Shown here piece after piece: positions 17,367 through 25,499 of a stretch of DNA of 64,000 bases. Source of the stretch: DATKBT01 sp035546295 (lineage in GTDB: Bacteria > Acidobacteriota > Thermoanaerobaculia > Multivoradales > Multivoraceae); assembly GCA_035546295.1 (NCBI GenBank), contig DATKBT010000164.1:33904-97903 (forward strand). The letters run 5' to 3'. The notes beneath the pieces were generated by a model. It had not been told where the DNA came from. It worked only from the letters and a program-made list of their open reading frames with translations, and made no database searches. Position 1 is the stretch's first letter. Each line of letters starts with the position of its first letter. Both the position numbers and the translations under genes were made by a program.

Positions 17367-18464
17367 CTAGGCGACCGCTGTCTGCAGAGCGCGGGCCTCC
17401 ATCGCGAAGCGCTCGAGCTCGGCCGCCCGATGTTCCGCGGTGTGCGCGGCGAGCACCCGCCGGCGCGCCCGCTCGCCGATCGCGCGGCGCTCCTCCTCCG
17501 ACACCTCCTCCAGCAGCCGCAGCACCTCTTCGCAATCGTCGGCGAGCAGGATCTCTGTGCCGACGTCGAAGAAGACGTCGATGCCGGGCCACGAGTCGCT
17601 GATCACGGGCGTGGCGCAGGCCGCGGCCTCGAACAGACGCACGCTCGGCGCCCAGCCGGCCTCGCACATCGCGGCGCGCGTCAGGTTCAGCGTGAAGCGC
17701 TGGGTGTTGTAGAAGAGCGAGTGCTTGACCGGCGCCAAGTGGTCGACACGGCGGGTGTTCGCGGGCCACACGATGCCGTCGGGGTACTTGGAGCCGACGA
17801 CCAGGAAGCGCCCTCGGGGTTTGCGGCGCGCCGGCTCGAGCAGCAGCCGCTCGAGTCCCGGCTGGCGGTCGTCGCTGTACGTGCCCATGTAGCCGAGGTG
17901 CCAGACCGGGTAGCCATCGGGCTCGGGACGATAGACGTCGGGGTCGACCGAGCAGTAGAGGGGCCGCGCCTGCCGGGCGCCGTACTCGCTGTGGAGCCGG
18001 TCGAGCGTCGGCCCGCCGTTGAAGGTGAGGTAGAGGTCGAAGCCCGGGATCTGATCGGCCTGGAGATAGGCGCAGCCTCCGTTCTCGAGGCTGCTCATGG
18101 TCACCGGCGTGTCGATGTCGTAGAAGGCGGTGACACCGCGCGCAGTGTCGAGCACCCACTTCGCGACCTCGGCGCCGTCGGGGACGTAAGAGCCGACGAG
18201 GACCAGGTCGGCGTCGCGCACCGCCTGGACGTGCTCGCGCAGCGCCGGCAGGTCCTCGTAGACCACGACCTCGCAGTGCGGCGAGCGCACCAGGTCGCGG
18301 GTCGTCGCGTGCCACGGCCTCTCACGCTCGAGGAAGCGCACCCGATGGCCGCGACCGTGCAGGCCGCGGATCAGCGACCGGTAGGTGGTGGCGTGCCCGT
18401 TGCCCCACGACGAGGTGATCGAGAGGCCGAGGACGAGGATGTCGAGCTTGCGCTGGTCGTTCAT
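17367..18464 (-). CDS. Glycosyltransferase, CgeB-like (family 1 type)
   Basis: A 365-residue protein resembling the CgeB/DUF3880-type GT-B glycosyltransferases, often annotated as spore maturation-like. The N-terminal Rossmann half starts DILVLGLSITSSWGNGHATTYRSL. The C-terminal half has the donor-site signature (NLTRAAMCEAGWAPSVRLFEAAACATPVISD). No signal or membrane segment is visible, so it should be a cytoplasmic sugar transferase; the substrate is unknown. ATG 18464 is preceded by GGAGAG at a good distance, which favours it over the upstream in-frame start at 18494. Confidence 0.8.
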   Translation of the reverse strand: MNDQRKLDILVLGLSITSSWGNGHATTYRSLIRGLHGRGHRVRFLERERPWHATTRDLVRSPHCEVVVYEDLPALREHVQAVRDADLVLVGSYVPDGAEVAKWVLDTARGVTAFYDIDTPVTMSSLENGGCAYLQADQIPGFDLYLTFNGGPTLDRLHSEYGARQARPLYCSVDPDVYRPEPDGYPVWHLGYMGTYSDDRQPGLERLLLEPARRKPRGRFLVVGSKYPDGIVWPANTRRVDHLAPVKHSLFYNTQRFTLNLTRAAMCEAGWAPSVRLFEAAACATPVISDSWPGIDVFFDVGTEILLADDCEEVLRLLEEVSEEERRAIGERARRRVLAAHTAEHRAAELERFAMEARALQTAVA

Positions 18465-18581
18465 TGGGTTCTCTCCGGGAGTGGAAGTAATCATCCGCCG
18501 GTCAGGAGGCGCTCGAGCTGGCAGGACAGAAGTGAAGAGACATTCGGTTATGGGTCCGAACCGGTCGTTCCGGCCGCCCCG

Positions 18582-19142
18582 CTACCGTACGAAGCGGTCC
18601 CAGGTCCCGTAGCGCTCGCGCACGACTCCGCGGGGTGCGGCGAGCGCCGCGATCAGCAGGCCGCACAGGGTGGCGTTGACCTGTGCCGCAAGGCCGGCTC
18701 CCGACATCAGCCAGGGTGCGATCGCGATGCCGACCGGCCGGTTCGGCCGCAGCGTCCGCCAACCGAACACCAGGAGCAGAACGCCCGACAGGACGTCCGA
18801 GTAGGTCATGAGCTGGGCGCGCAGCAGGTCGTGGGTCTGCTCGCTGAACCAGACTCCGCGGCCGCCGCTGGGATGCACCCAGTGCTCCGGCTTCAGATGG
18901 CCGAGGGTGACCGGCGCCAGCATCTGCCAGACCCCGAGCGCCAGGATCGTCCACGGGATCCACAGCGTGTGCCGATGGTGCAGGCGCAGCATCTCGAGCC
19001 GGTCGTGGTCACCGTGGTCGTGGCCGCCACTGTGCTCCTCGGCGTGCTGCTCGTCGGGCTCCTGGCGATGCTGGCGGAGCGCCATCGGCCGCGCCACGCC
19101 GCGGCTTCCCATGTCGAGATTCTCGGCGAGATGTTCGTTCAC
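18582..19142 (-). CDS. SPW-repeat-like membrane protein with His-rich N-terminus
   Basis: A 186-residue protein with about four TM segments in two similar halves. Each half has the W-x-x-W/APW pattern seen in SPW-repeat membrane proteins (WIPWTILALGVWQMLAPVTLG; IAIAPWLMSGAGL). The N-terminal ~55 residues are soluble and contain a His/Asp-rich stretch (EEHSGGHDHGDHDR) that could bind metal ions. The start is a GTG at 19142-19140 with GAGAG upstream. Function of the family is unknown. A -24/-12-like sequence lies 56 bases upstream. Confidence 0.65.
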   Translation of the reverse strand: MNEHLAENLDMGSRGVARPMALRQHRQEPDEQHAEEHSGGHDHGDHDRLEMLRLHHRHTLWIPWTILALGVWQMLAPVTLGHLKPEHWVHPSGGRGVWFSEQTHDLLRAQLMTYSDVLSGVLLLVFGWRTLRPNRPVGIAIAPWLMSGAGLAAQVNATLCGLLIAALAAPRGVVRERYGTWDRFVR

Positions 19143-19197
19143 GGAGCTCTCGGTCCCGCTTCGTGATCCATCGGCACCTCCGGTCTCCCGGCTGAGT

Positions 19198-19212
19198 GCA
19201 ATCGCGAGGCCA
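19198..19212 (-). promoter_or_regulatory. Sigma-54-like promoter candidate for the SPW-like gene
   Basis: On the minus strand TGGCCT-N5-TTGC: two mismatches in the -24 box, a perfect -12 box and correct spacing. Confidence 0.4.
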
Positions 19213-19300
19213 ACGCGGGCTCTCGAAGCTCCTCCGGTGTACGATGGCCCGACCGCGACGCATTCCAGCGCCCGCGCGCGCTCGAAGGAGGCGGGACGCC

Positions 19301-19570
19301 ATGAAGACCATCGTCAACCAGACGCACAGGCCGCTCAAGATCCACCTGGCTCGCGGCCGTGTCCTCCACCTCGGACCCGGAAAGAAGGGTCAGATCGCGA
19401 CCAGGGACGCCGACCGCGAATCCGTCAAGAAATTGATCGAGGCCGGGGACGTGGCGGTCGTCGGCGAGGGCTCCGGTCCGATCACGCCGCACGGCGACGT
19501 CGCCTCCGGCCCCCCCGACGCCCGCGGCCACCACCCCAGCGTGTCGGTGGTCAAGCGCGGTGATCGGTGA
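19301..19570 (+). CDS. Small conserved-looking protein (89 aa)
   Basis: An 89-residue product I cannot name. It starts MKTIVNQTHRPLKIHLARGR and has a compact first ~60 residues (VLHLGPGKKGQIATRD, then VKKLIEAGDVAVVGEG) that look like a small beta-rich domain. A His/Gly/Pro tail follows. The ATG has a strong AAGGAGG site. The region around LGPGKKG is reminiscent of short proteins seen near phage-tail-like genes, but no such genes are near and I make no functional claim. Confidence 0.7.
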   Translation: MKTIVNQTHRPLKIHLARGRVLHLGPGKKGQIATRDADRESVKKLIEAGDVAVVGEGSGPITPHGDVASGPPDARGHHPSVSVVKRGDR

Positions 19571-19637
19571 GGTGACTGCGGCCGAGGATCCGGACCCCGG
19601 CCGGCGTCGGCGCGAGCGCCGGGGACCGGGCCCGGGT

Positions 19638-20252
19638 TCACACCAGGCTGGCGTCGACGGTCGTCGAGTGTCGCCGGTCGTAGCGGGACTCGATCTCGGA
19701 CAGCCCCTGCAACAGCTCCTGCTGGTCCTCGGTGGGCGCCGTGGCCTGGAGCTCTTCGAAGAAGCGCGTCAGCGCCCGGCTGGCCGCGCGAGCCTCGTGA
19801 TCGAGCTCGGCCGTGGTGAGGTCCCGGAGTCCTTCGCAGCGCCGTTCGGCGTCGTCGACCAGCGACGCGGGCGTCGACTGGATCCACTTCTCGGCCTGGC
19901 GGCGATCCCGCTCCTGGTTCGCGCGCACCCGGCGAAACGACTCGGTCAGCTCGTCCGCGAGCTCGATCTCCGTCTTCCCGATCGTCTGCAACAGGATGCG
20001 CTCCTTCTCGTCGGGGGCCTGCTCGGACCGCTCCTGGAGGATCTCACCCATCGTCCGGTGGAGCTCTGAGCAGTGCTCCACCAGATCGCGGATCCGCTGA
20101 AAGGTCAGGGCGCCGGAGCGCTGACGGTCGTCGTCGGGGCTCTGCGAGCGGGCTCCCGGGGGCTCCTCGGCGACGCGCTCGCTCGGCGGATCTCCGCCAC
20201 GAACCGCGGCTTCGCGCGGGTCGGGCTGTGGATCGTCGTTTCTTCTCTTCAT
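19638..20252 (-). CDS. Helical protein of unknown function
   Basis: A 204-residue protein. The first ~50 residues are polar and disordered. The rest is strongly amphipathic helix (RIRDLVEHCSELHRTMGEI; ERILLQTIGKTEIELADELTESF; ELDHEARAASRALTRFFEEL), consistent with a helical bundle or coiled coil. There is no signal peptide or TM segment. Its ATG overlaps the stop of the gene at 20249-20728 (ATGA), so the two are translationally coupled. I do not recognise a family. Confidence 0.65.
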   Translation of the reverse strand: MKRRNDDPQPDPREAAVRGGDPPSERVAEEPPGARSQSPDDDRQRSGALTFQRIRDLVEHCSELHRTMGEILQERSEQAPDEKERILLQTIGKTEIELADELTESFRRVRANQERDRRQAEKWIQSTPASLVDDAERRCEGLRDLTTAELDHEARAASRALTRFFEELQATAPTEDQQELLQGLSEIESRYDRRHSTTVDASLV

Positions 20253-20728
20253 GGCGGAGGCGGCTCCGCGGGCGCCGGGGCGGGTCCTGGCCCGGACAGC
20301 TCGCCCTCAGGGCTTTCGCGCTCGGAGATCTCGACGGCGACCTTCGAGCCGTCGAGCTCGCGGTAGTGGACGACGACGGGATCGCCCGGGGTCAGCTCGC
20401 GAGGATAGGTGGTTTCAGCGTCGAGGGCGAAGCGCTCGACCGGTCCATCGAGGGTCTCGACCGCGATCTCGTCGCCCTGGATCGAGCTCACGAGGCCGTA
20501 GGTGGTCTGCTGCCGCGGGTAGAACAGGACCCACACCAGGGCGCCGGCGACCACGGCCAGGACCGTGATCAGGGCCAGCGGCGTGAGCAGCGAGGCGGCG
20601 CGGTTGGCCTGTGGGTGCGGCTGCGGAGTCGCGAGCTGCGAAGCGGTCACCTGCTGCTGGCGGCGCCGTCGGGCCTCGGGGGTCTCGGGCGCCGTGTCGG
20701 ACAGTCGTTTTCGGGTCGGGCGGGTCAT
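20249..20728 (-). CDS. Single-TM protein with small beta-rich C-terminal domain
   Basis: A 159-residue protein. A basic, disordered cytoplasmic N-terminus (~45 residues) is followed by one TM helix (SLLTPLALITVLAVVAGALVW), a ~65-residue beta-rich domain (YGLVSSIQGDEIAVETL; TPGDPVVVHYRELDGSKVAVEI) resembling an OB or SH3-like fold, and a proline-rich end. ATG 20728 has an AGGAGG site 6 bases upstream, which decides the start over longer frames. It is first in a two-gene unit with the helical protein and has a sigma-54-like promoter. Confidence 0.7.
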   Translation of the reverse strand: MTRPTRKRLSDTAPETPEARRRRQQQVTASQLATPQPHPQANRAASLLTPLALITVLAVVAGALVWVLFYPRQQTTYGLVSSIQGDEIAVETLDGPVERFALDAETTYPRELTPGDPVVVHYRELDGSKVAVEISERESPEGELSGPGPAPAPAEPPPP

Positions 20729-21053
20729 GGGGACCTCCTGTTCGCTTCGCGGTCGGGATCGGGCGCTCGTTGCCATGTGGGTCACCGAACCGCTTCGACG
20801 CGAAGGGATTCGTCGCAATCACGATGCCACCCGCAGGCCGGCGCATCGCTTGCCGGCTGACGGGCGTCATCGGCGATCTGATGCCGAGCCACTGACCGAT
20901 CCACTGCCGATCCGATGCCGACCCGACCCGGTCCGAAACCGCCCGAGTCGGCGCAGGAGCGGCCCGAGCGGCAAAAACGACGGATCAGGGCGTAAGAAAG
21001 TCAGCGCTCCGGGGGCCGCCCACTAGCGCTCCTGTTCTCACACGCCCGCGCTC
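20729..21053. other. Intergenic region
   Basis: About 325 bases between two minus-strand genes. Apart from the -24/-12 candidate at 20815-20829, I see no gene. Short frames here have no start signal. Confidence 0.5.
20815..20829 (-). promoter_or_regulatory. Sigma-54 promoter candidate for the 20249-20728 unit
   Basis: Minus strand TGGCAT-N5-TTGC: one mismatch to TGGCAC-N5-TTGC. It lies 87 bases before the ATG. Confidence 0.5.
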
Positions 21054-22262
21054 TCACGTGCCGCGCTCGAGAGCGACCGCGGGCTCACCCTGCGGCCACA
21101 GCTCGGCGAGATCGGTCTCTTCGAGATCTTCTCGGCTCAGCTCGAAGACCTGCCCACGGCTTTCGAGGGTCACCAGGGCGAGGTGGTTGAGCAACTCTTC
21201 GCAGTCGCCGGAATGGGCCTCCGCCTTCGTGACCTCGCCGCTGGTGGGGTCGAACCGGCCCCAGACGTTCTCGTCGCGAAGCAGGTAGAGGCGCGTGAGC
21301 TGGCCGGCGTAGGCGTCGATCAGCAGGTTCTCGAGCCCGCCCGCGGCGACCCGGCCGTCGCCGTCGAGGTGGCCTCGCAGGCGCCCGAGCTCGGCCCGAT
21401 GCTCGCGCCGCCACTGCTCCTCGAAGAGAGCGACGGCCTTCTGGTGGAGGCGCGCGCTCGCCTCGGCGGAAGCCTCGCTCTCGCGCACGAGCGGCAGCTC
21501 TCCGTCGACGATCGGCTCGTAGTCGGAGACCTTGCGGAAATGTCCGCGCTCACGCTCGACCCCGGCGAGGACGAGGGGCAGTCCGCTCGATCCCCACTCG
21601 TCGCGCAGCCGCTTGTCGATCTCGTGCAGGTACTGCTCGAGCTCGGGAACCACGTCGTCGTGCCCGCCGCCGTGGCCGTGATAGAGCGCGCTGGGGCTGG
21701 AGATCGCCTGCTGCGTGCGGAACTGGACGCCCTGGCTCTCGGTCTCACCGCCGACCACTTCCTCGAACGACTTCGGAAGGTCGGTCGAAGTCTTCTCGAA
21801 GGTCAGCCAGGTGCCCAGGTAGAGGTGGGGGTCGCGAAGTGCGAGCTCGAGCACGAGGAAGGAACGGTTCCGCTGGACCAGCGGCAGCAGAGGACGAACG
21901 AACGGACGCTCTGCGACGTGGACGAGCTCGGACGGACCCGCGGGCAGCGGCCACAGCTCCGTGTTCTCGCCGTCCGTGAACAGGGCCAGGTGGTCGTGCG
22001 CGGTTCCCATCTCGATCTCGACCAGCCGCTCCTCGATCGCGTCCTGCATCGCCCGCCGGCGTTCGTCGGAGGCGCCCCAGCTCTGCAGCCGCTCGCCCGT
22101 CATCGACACGCAGTGCCGCGTTCGGATCTCGTTGGCGCGCCCTTCGCCGCCGCGACCCCACTCGGTGAAGAGGGAGACGGTCGGCGCCTCGAGCCGGTCC
22201 GCCAGCTCCAGCAGCGGGGGCCGGTCGTTGTGGTGTGCTCTACCTCGTGGACTCGCTGTCAC
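21054..22262 (-). CDS. baeRF-family (archaeo-eukaryotic release factor-like) protein
   Basis: A 402-residue cytoplasmic protein resembling the bacterial eRF1-like (baeRF) families, which are thought to act on stalled ribosomes or as stress factors. Visible traits are the N-terminal LLELADRLEAPTVSLFTEW strand, RPLLPLVQRNRSFLVLELA (the usual central-domain start), an EQYLHEIDKRL helix with PLVLAGVER, and the C-terminal GGLENLLIDAYAGQLTRLYL segment. GTG 22262 was chosen for its AGGAGG site 6 bases upstream and because homology starts right after. A perfect sigma-54 consensus lies 70 bases upstream. Confidence 0.75.
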   Translation of the reverse strand: MTASPRGRAHHNDRPPLLELADRLEAPTVSLFTEWGRGGEGRANEIRTRHCVSMTGERLQSWGASDERRRAMQDAIEERLVEIEMGTAHDHLALFTDGENTELWPLPAGPSELVHVAERPFVRPLLPLVQRNRSFLVLELALRDPHLYLGTWLTFEKTSTDLPKSFEEVVGGETESQGVQFRTQQAISSPSALYHGHGGGHDDVVPELEQYLHEIDKRLRDEWGSSGLPLVLAGVERERGHFRKVSDYEPIVDGELPLVRESEASAEASARLHQKAVALFEEQWRREHRAELGRLRGHLDGDGRVAAGGLENLLIDAYAGQLTRLYLLRDENVWGRFDPTSGEVTKAEAHSGDCEELLNHLALVTLESRGQVFELSREDLEETDLAELWPQGEPAVALERGT

Positions 22263-22331
22263 GCTTGCCTCCTGGACGCCTCGTGCCGTGTCGTCCGTCT
22301 CGTGTCCGCGTTCACTCGACGCTCGATGGCC

Positions 22332-22346
22332 GCAAGCGTCGTGCCA
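22332..22346 (-). promoter_or_regulatory. Sigma-54 promoter (perfect consensus) for the baeRF gene
   Basis: Minus strand TGGCACGACGCTTGC matches TGGCACG-N4-TTGC at every conserved base. Transcription would begin near 22320, leaving a ~58-base leader with an AGGAGG site. Confidence 0.7.
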
Positions 22347-22360
22347 GAGCGAGGGACGCG

Positions 22361-22423
22361 GTTGCTGGTCCAGGGTTGCTGGTCCAGGGTTGCTGGTACG
22401 TCGGTTGCTGGTACGTCGGTTGC
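22361..22423 (+). promoter_or_regulatory. Tandem repeat that builds overlapping -24/-12 motifs
   Basis: GTTGCTGGT recurs at 22361, 22375, 22389 and 22404, with a fifth GTTGC at 22419; spacing is 14, 14, 15 and 15 bases. The 15-base units create TGGTACG-N4-TTGC at 22394-22408 and again at 22409-22423, each one mismatch from the sigma-54 consensus with exact spacing. It lies ~95 bases before the cupredoxin lipoprotein start. The 14-base units give wrong spacing. It could be a slippage-adjustable promoter or an operator array. Confidence 0.5.
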
Positions 22424-22516
22424 ATTGCCGGCCATCGGAACACATCTGCCTGCAAGGCAGCAACGAGCGGCGACGCGATGCCCCCGTCGTCGAGGGATCC
22501 TTCAGGAGGTTTCGCT

Positions 22517-23362
22517 GTGAAAAAGCACACCAGGAGTCTGTTCGCGCTGGGGGCCGGCCTCTGGCTGACGCTGGCCGGCTGCGGTCTCGGCCTGGCGCTG
22601 GTCGCCTGCGGAGCGAGCGACGACGACGTTCCGCCACCCGACACCACCGAGGAGCCGCCTCCCGCCGACCAGGATGCGGTCTCCTCGGTCGACGCGGACA
22701 CCGAGCCGATGGGAGTCGAGGGCTCGTCGAGCATCGAGGGTCGCATCGTTTACCAGGGCGAGATCCCGACGCTGCCCAGGATCGCGATGGACGCCGATCC
22801 CCAGTGTGCGGCCAAGCACGACGAGCCGGTGAGGTCGCAGGCGCTGGTCGTCGGCGACGATCGGGGGCTCGCCAACGTCCTGGTCAAGGTCACCTCGGGG
22901 CTGCCCGAGGGCAACTATCCGCCGCCCGAGGAACCGTTCGTGATGGACCAGCAGGGCTGCCAGTACCAGCCGCACGTGATGGCGTTGGTCGCCGGGCAGG
23001 ACCTCAAGGTGCTCAACTCCGACGAGCTGCTGCACAACGTCCACGCCCTGTCGAGGGTCAACCCGGCGTTCAATCGGGCGATGCCGGCGGCGGTCGAGGA
23101 GACGGTGTTCGAGCTGCCCAGGCCCGAGGACGCGTTTCAGGTCAAGTGTGACGTGCACCCCTGGATGAACGCCTACATCGAGGTCACCGAGCACCCCTTC
23201 TTCGACGTTTCGGACACCGACGGCACGTTCACGATCGAGGGGCTGCCGGCCGGCACCTACGAGATCGAGGCGTGGCACGAGCGGCTCGGGACCCAGACCG
23301 CGACGGTCACGGTGGAGGAGGGCGGCTCCGCGAGCAACGACTTCACGTTCACGCGGGAGTGA
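22517..23362 (+). CDS. Lipoprotein with cupredoxin-like and carboxypeptidase-regulatory-like domains
   Basis: A 281-residue exported protein. The signal peptide ends in a lipobox (ALVAC), followed by an acidic/proline linker. Residues ~75-230 resemble the cupredoxin-like domain of plastocyanin/methylamine-utilisation type, with possible type-1 copper ligands: His in LLHNVH, then Cys, His and Met in KCDVHPWM. A C-terminal carboxypeptidase-regulatory-like beta domain follows (DGTFTIEGLPAGTYEIEAWH). It is probably an envelope electron carrier or copper-binding protein. GTG 22517 has an AGGAGG site. It is divergent from the baeRF gene. Confidence 0.82.
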   Translation: MKKHTRSLFALGAGLWLTLAGCGLGLALVACGASDDDVPPPDTTEEPPPADQDAVSSVDADTEPMGVEGSSSIEGRIVYQGEIPTLPRIAMDADPQCAAKHDEPVRSQALVVGDDRGLANVLVKVTSGLPEGNYPPPEEPFVMDQQGCQYQPHVMALVAGQDLKVLNSDELLHNVHALSRVNPAFNRAMPAAVEETVFELPRPEDAFQVKCDVHPWMNAYIEVTEHPFFDVSDTDGTFTIEGLPAGTYEIEAWHERLGTQTATVTVEEGGSASNDFTFTRE

Positions 23363-23451
23363 GCGCGCCAGGAGATCGATCGCGAGAGGTCCGCGGTTCG
23401 GCGCGACGCCGCAGGGAGAATCGCTTGTTCCGGTAGCGCTCCGGTCGGATC

Positions 23452-24507
23452 ATGACCCTTCTGCCGGTCGAAGACCTCTCGTTCACGGTCGTCGTCCTGG
23501 CGTTCCTGGCGGCGGCCGGCGTCATCGCGTTCGCGGGCACCGCGCTCACCCGCCGCGCCGACGTGTTCGCCGACCGCTCCGGGATCGGCGAGGCCCTGGT
23601 CGGGGCGATCCTCCTCGGCGGGATGACGTCGCTGGCCGGTGTCGTCACCACCCTGACCGCTGCCGCACACGATCATCCGACGCTGGCGGTCGGCAACGCG
23701 ATCGGCGGGATCGCCGTTCAGACGCTGTTCCTGGCGGTCGCCGATCTCGCCTACCGTCCGGCCAACCTCGAGCACGCGGCGGCGTCGATCGGCAACCTGT
23801 TCAACGCCGGCCTGCTCCTGGCGCTGCTGGTCCTGCTGCTGGCCGTCGTCGCCACGCCCGCGGTGACCCTGGCGGGCGCGCATCCGGGCTCCTACCTCGT
23901 GTTCGTCGCCTACGGCTGCGGCATCGCTGCGGCCCGCAAGGCCCGCGCCGACCCCATGTGGCTGCCGACCCGGACCGCCGAAACGGTGAGCGACGAACCC
24001 GACGACTCCTCGGGCGGTGAGAGCATGACGCGGATCGTGCTCTCGCTCACCGGCCTCGGGCTGGCGGTGGCCGCCGCCGGCTGGACGGTCTCGATCACGG
24101 GCGCCGAGATCTCGCGCCGGACCGCGCTCGGCGATTCCTTCGTCGGCAGCCTGTTCATGGCGATCGCGACCTCGCTGCCGGAGCTGGTGGTGTCGGTGCA
24201 GGCCGTGCGCCGCGGTGCGCTCACCCTGGCGGTCGCCAACATCGTCGGCGGCAACTCCTTCGAGGTGCTGGTGGTGGCGGGTGCGGACTTCGTCTACCGC
24301 GACGGCTCGCTGTTGCACTCCTCGAGCACCGAGCAGGGATTCGTGATCGCGCTCACCGCGCTGCTGATGTCGGTCCTGCTGCTCGGGCTGCTCAGCCGGC
24401 AGCGCGAGGGGCCGGGCGGCATCGGCTGGGAGGGCTGGCTGATCGCCGCCCTGTTCCTGGCCGGCTACACGATCCTGTTCTTCATGTCCGGAGCGCCGCT
24501 CGGGTGA
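23452..24507 (+). CDS. Sodium/calcium exchanger-family cation antiporter
   Basis: A 351-residue inner-membrane protein with about ten TM segments and two alpha-repeats. The first is degenerate (LVGAILLGGMTSLAGVVTTL, then LAVGNAIGGI). The second is clear (VGSLFMAIATSLPELVVSVQAV, then LAVANIVGGNSFEVLVV), with the SLPE acid expected in the ion site. The first repeat has SLAG where SLPE is expected, so ion stoichiometry or selectivity may differ from canonical CaCA exchangers. A short acidic loop (DEPDDSSGGE) separates the halves. Confidence 0.82.
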   Translation: MTLLPVEDLSFTVVVLAFLAAAGVIAFAGTALTRRADVFADRSGIGEALVGAILLGGMTSLAGVVTTLTAAAHDHPTLAVGNAIGGIAVQTLFLAVADLAYRPANLEHAAASIGNLFNAGLLLALLVLLLAVVATPAVTLAGAHPGSYLVFVAYGCGIAAARKARADPMWLPTRTAETVSDEPDDSSGGESMTRIVLSLTGLGLAVAAAGWTVSITGAEISRRTALGDSFVGSLFMAIATSLPELVVSVQAVRRGALTLAVANIVGGNSFEVLVVAGADFVYRDGSLLHSSSTEQGFVIALTALLMSVLLLGLLSRQREGPGGIGWEGWLIAALFLAGYTILFFMSGAPLG

Positions 24508-24520
24508 GCCGTGATCGTCG

Positions 24521-24535
24521 TGGCACGGCGGTTGC
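24521..24535 (+). promoter_or_regulatory. Sigma-54 promoter (perfect consensus)
   Basis: TGGCACG-GCGG-TTGC matches every conserved base. It starts 14 bases after the exchanger stop. Transcription should begin near 24546, before the leader ORF and the 108-aa gene. Confidence 0.7.
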
Positions 24536-24597
24536 TTCCATCGAGCCCAGCAGTCGATTCTGGTGGATCGAGGACGAGCGGACGGAGGAGGACCGGG

Positions 24598-24660
24598 ATG
24601 GCCATCGACACCCAGCAAGGAGAACCGATCGAGGGCTTGGGCCGATGCCGCACAGCGTGA
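24598..24660 (+). CDS. Possible 20-aa leader ORF coupled to the next gene
   Basis: ATG 24598 has a strong AGGAGGA site and encodes MAIDTQQGEPIEGLGRCRTA. Its TGA at 24658-24660 overlaps an ATG at 24660 (TGATG) that is in frame with the 108-aa gene. It may be a translated leader, or the remnant of an original N-terminus displaced by a frameshift. Confidence 0.4.
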   Translation: MAIDTQQGEPIEGLGRCRTA

Positions 24661-24971
24661 TGCTCTGGCTGGTGCACCCCGACGCCGAGGGCGGGGGCGA
24701 CGAAGGCCGCACGGATCCGGCCCCACAGGGCCACGCCGGCGTGTTCGCCCCTCCCGCGTTCACCCATCTCTCCTACGGTGTCTTCGACGACGAGCAGCAG
24801 CGCGACGAGGTGCTCGCTGCGATCTCGAGCGCGCTCGACCGCAACGGCTCCCTCCGCGTCACCCATGGCAGCCGGACCTTTCTGATCCCGGCCGCTCGCA
24901 TCCACTACGTGGTCAGCGAGGAGGTCAGCCGTCCGGTCGATCGGGAGGACGAGGAACAGCGGCTCGGCTGA
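24645..24971 (+). CDS. Small soluble protein of unknown function (108 aa)
   Basis: The product has a beta strand start (VMLWLVHPDAEGG), a central segment FTHLSYGVFDDEQQRDEVLAAISSALDRNGSLRV and a short beta end (RTFLIPAARIHYVV), then an acidic tail. There is no signal peptide or TM segment. I do not recognise the family. ATG 24645 is taken as the start; ATG 24660, coupled to the leader ORF stop, is equally plausible. A perfect sigma-54 motif lies 110 bases upstream. Confidence 0.65.
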   Translation: MPHSVMLWLVHPDAEGGGDEGRTDPAPQGHAGVFAPPAFTHLSYGVFDDEQQRDEVLAAISSALDRNGSLRVTHGSRTFLIPAARIHYVVSEEVSRPVDREDEEQRLG

Positions 24972-24974
24972 GCC

Positions 24975-25493
24975 TCAACCCTCGCGCCGGCCGCTCGGCT
25001 TCCGCCGGGCGTAGAAGTCGACCCACGAGGCCGGCGGCTCGGCGGACCGGGTCGGCAGGATGGCCACCATCGCGAGCAGCAGCGCGACGACGAGCTGGTT
25101 CTGGTGGGCGGCTGGCGTCGGCGCCGGCGCGAACAGGAAGGTGTGGCCGGCGAGCCAGGCCGCGACGGCCAGGATGCCCAGGTGGAGGCGGTCGAGCCGG
25201 CGGCTCATCGACGCCAGCGCCAGGAATGCGATGGCGGCGCCGCCGGCGAGGGCGTGGACCCACAGCAGGGTCGCTCCCGGATCGAAGAGGCCGAGATAGA
25301 CGGAGACCAGGAAACCCGGGATGGCGACCACGGCGACCCGCACCCGTTGACGCCAGGAGGAGGGGTTGTAGTCCCAGGGCGGAGGAGTGACGTCGAGGTC
25401 GACGACGTGCTCGAGGATGTGCTCGAGCCCCCGAGCGACTTCGGGAGCCTCGGTGTCCCGCTCGGCTCCGTCCTCGCTGCGCGCTCGCTGCAA
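24975..25493 (-). CDS. Membrane protein next to the epimerase gene
   Basis: A 172-residue protein. The soluble N-terminus (~50 residues) has the motif PPPWDYNPSSWRQRV, which I associate with proteins encoded beside sugar-epimerase-like and vitamin K epoxide reductase-like genes. About four TM helices follow, then a short basic tail. The start is a TTG at 25493-25491, 6 bases after the epimerase stop; the spacing suggests co-transcription. The function is unknown. Confidence 0.65.
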   Translation of the reverse strand: MQRARSEDGAERDTEAPEVARGLEHILEHVVDLDVTPPPWDYNPSSWRQRVRVAVVAIPGFLVSVYLGLFDPGATLLWVHALAGGAAIAFLALASMSRRLDRLHLGILAVAAWLAGHTFLFAPAPTPAAHQNQLVVALLLAMVAILPTRSAEPPASWVDFYARRKPSGRREG

Positions 25494-25499
25494 GGGCCG

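Noticed and set aside
22361..22423. GTTGCTGGT repeats as a CRISPR or replication iteron array
   Set aside because: There are too few copies, no spacers, no cas or rep genes, and the units coincide with -24/-12 spacing.
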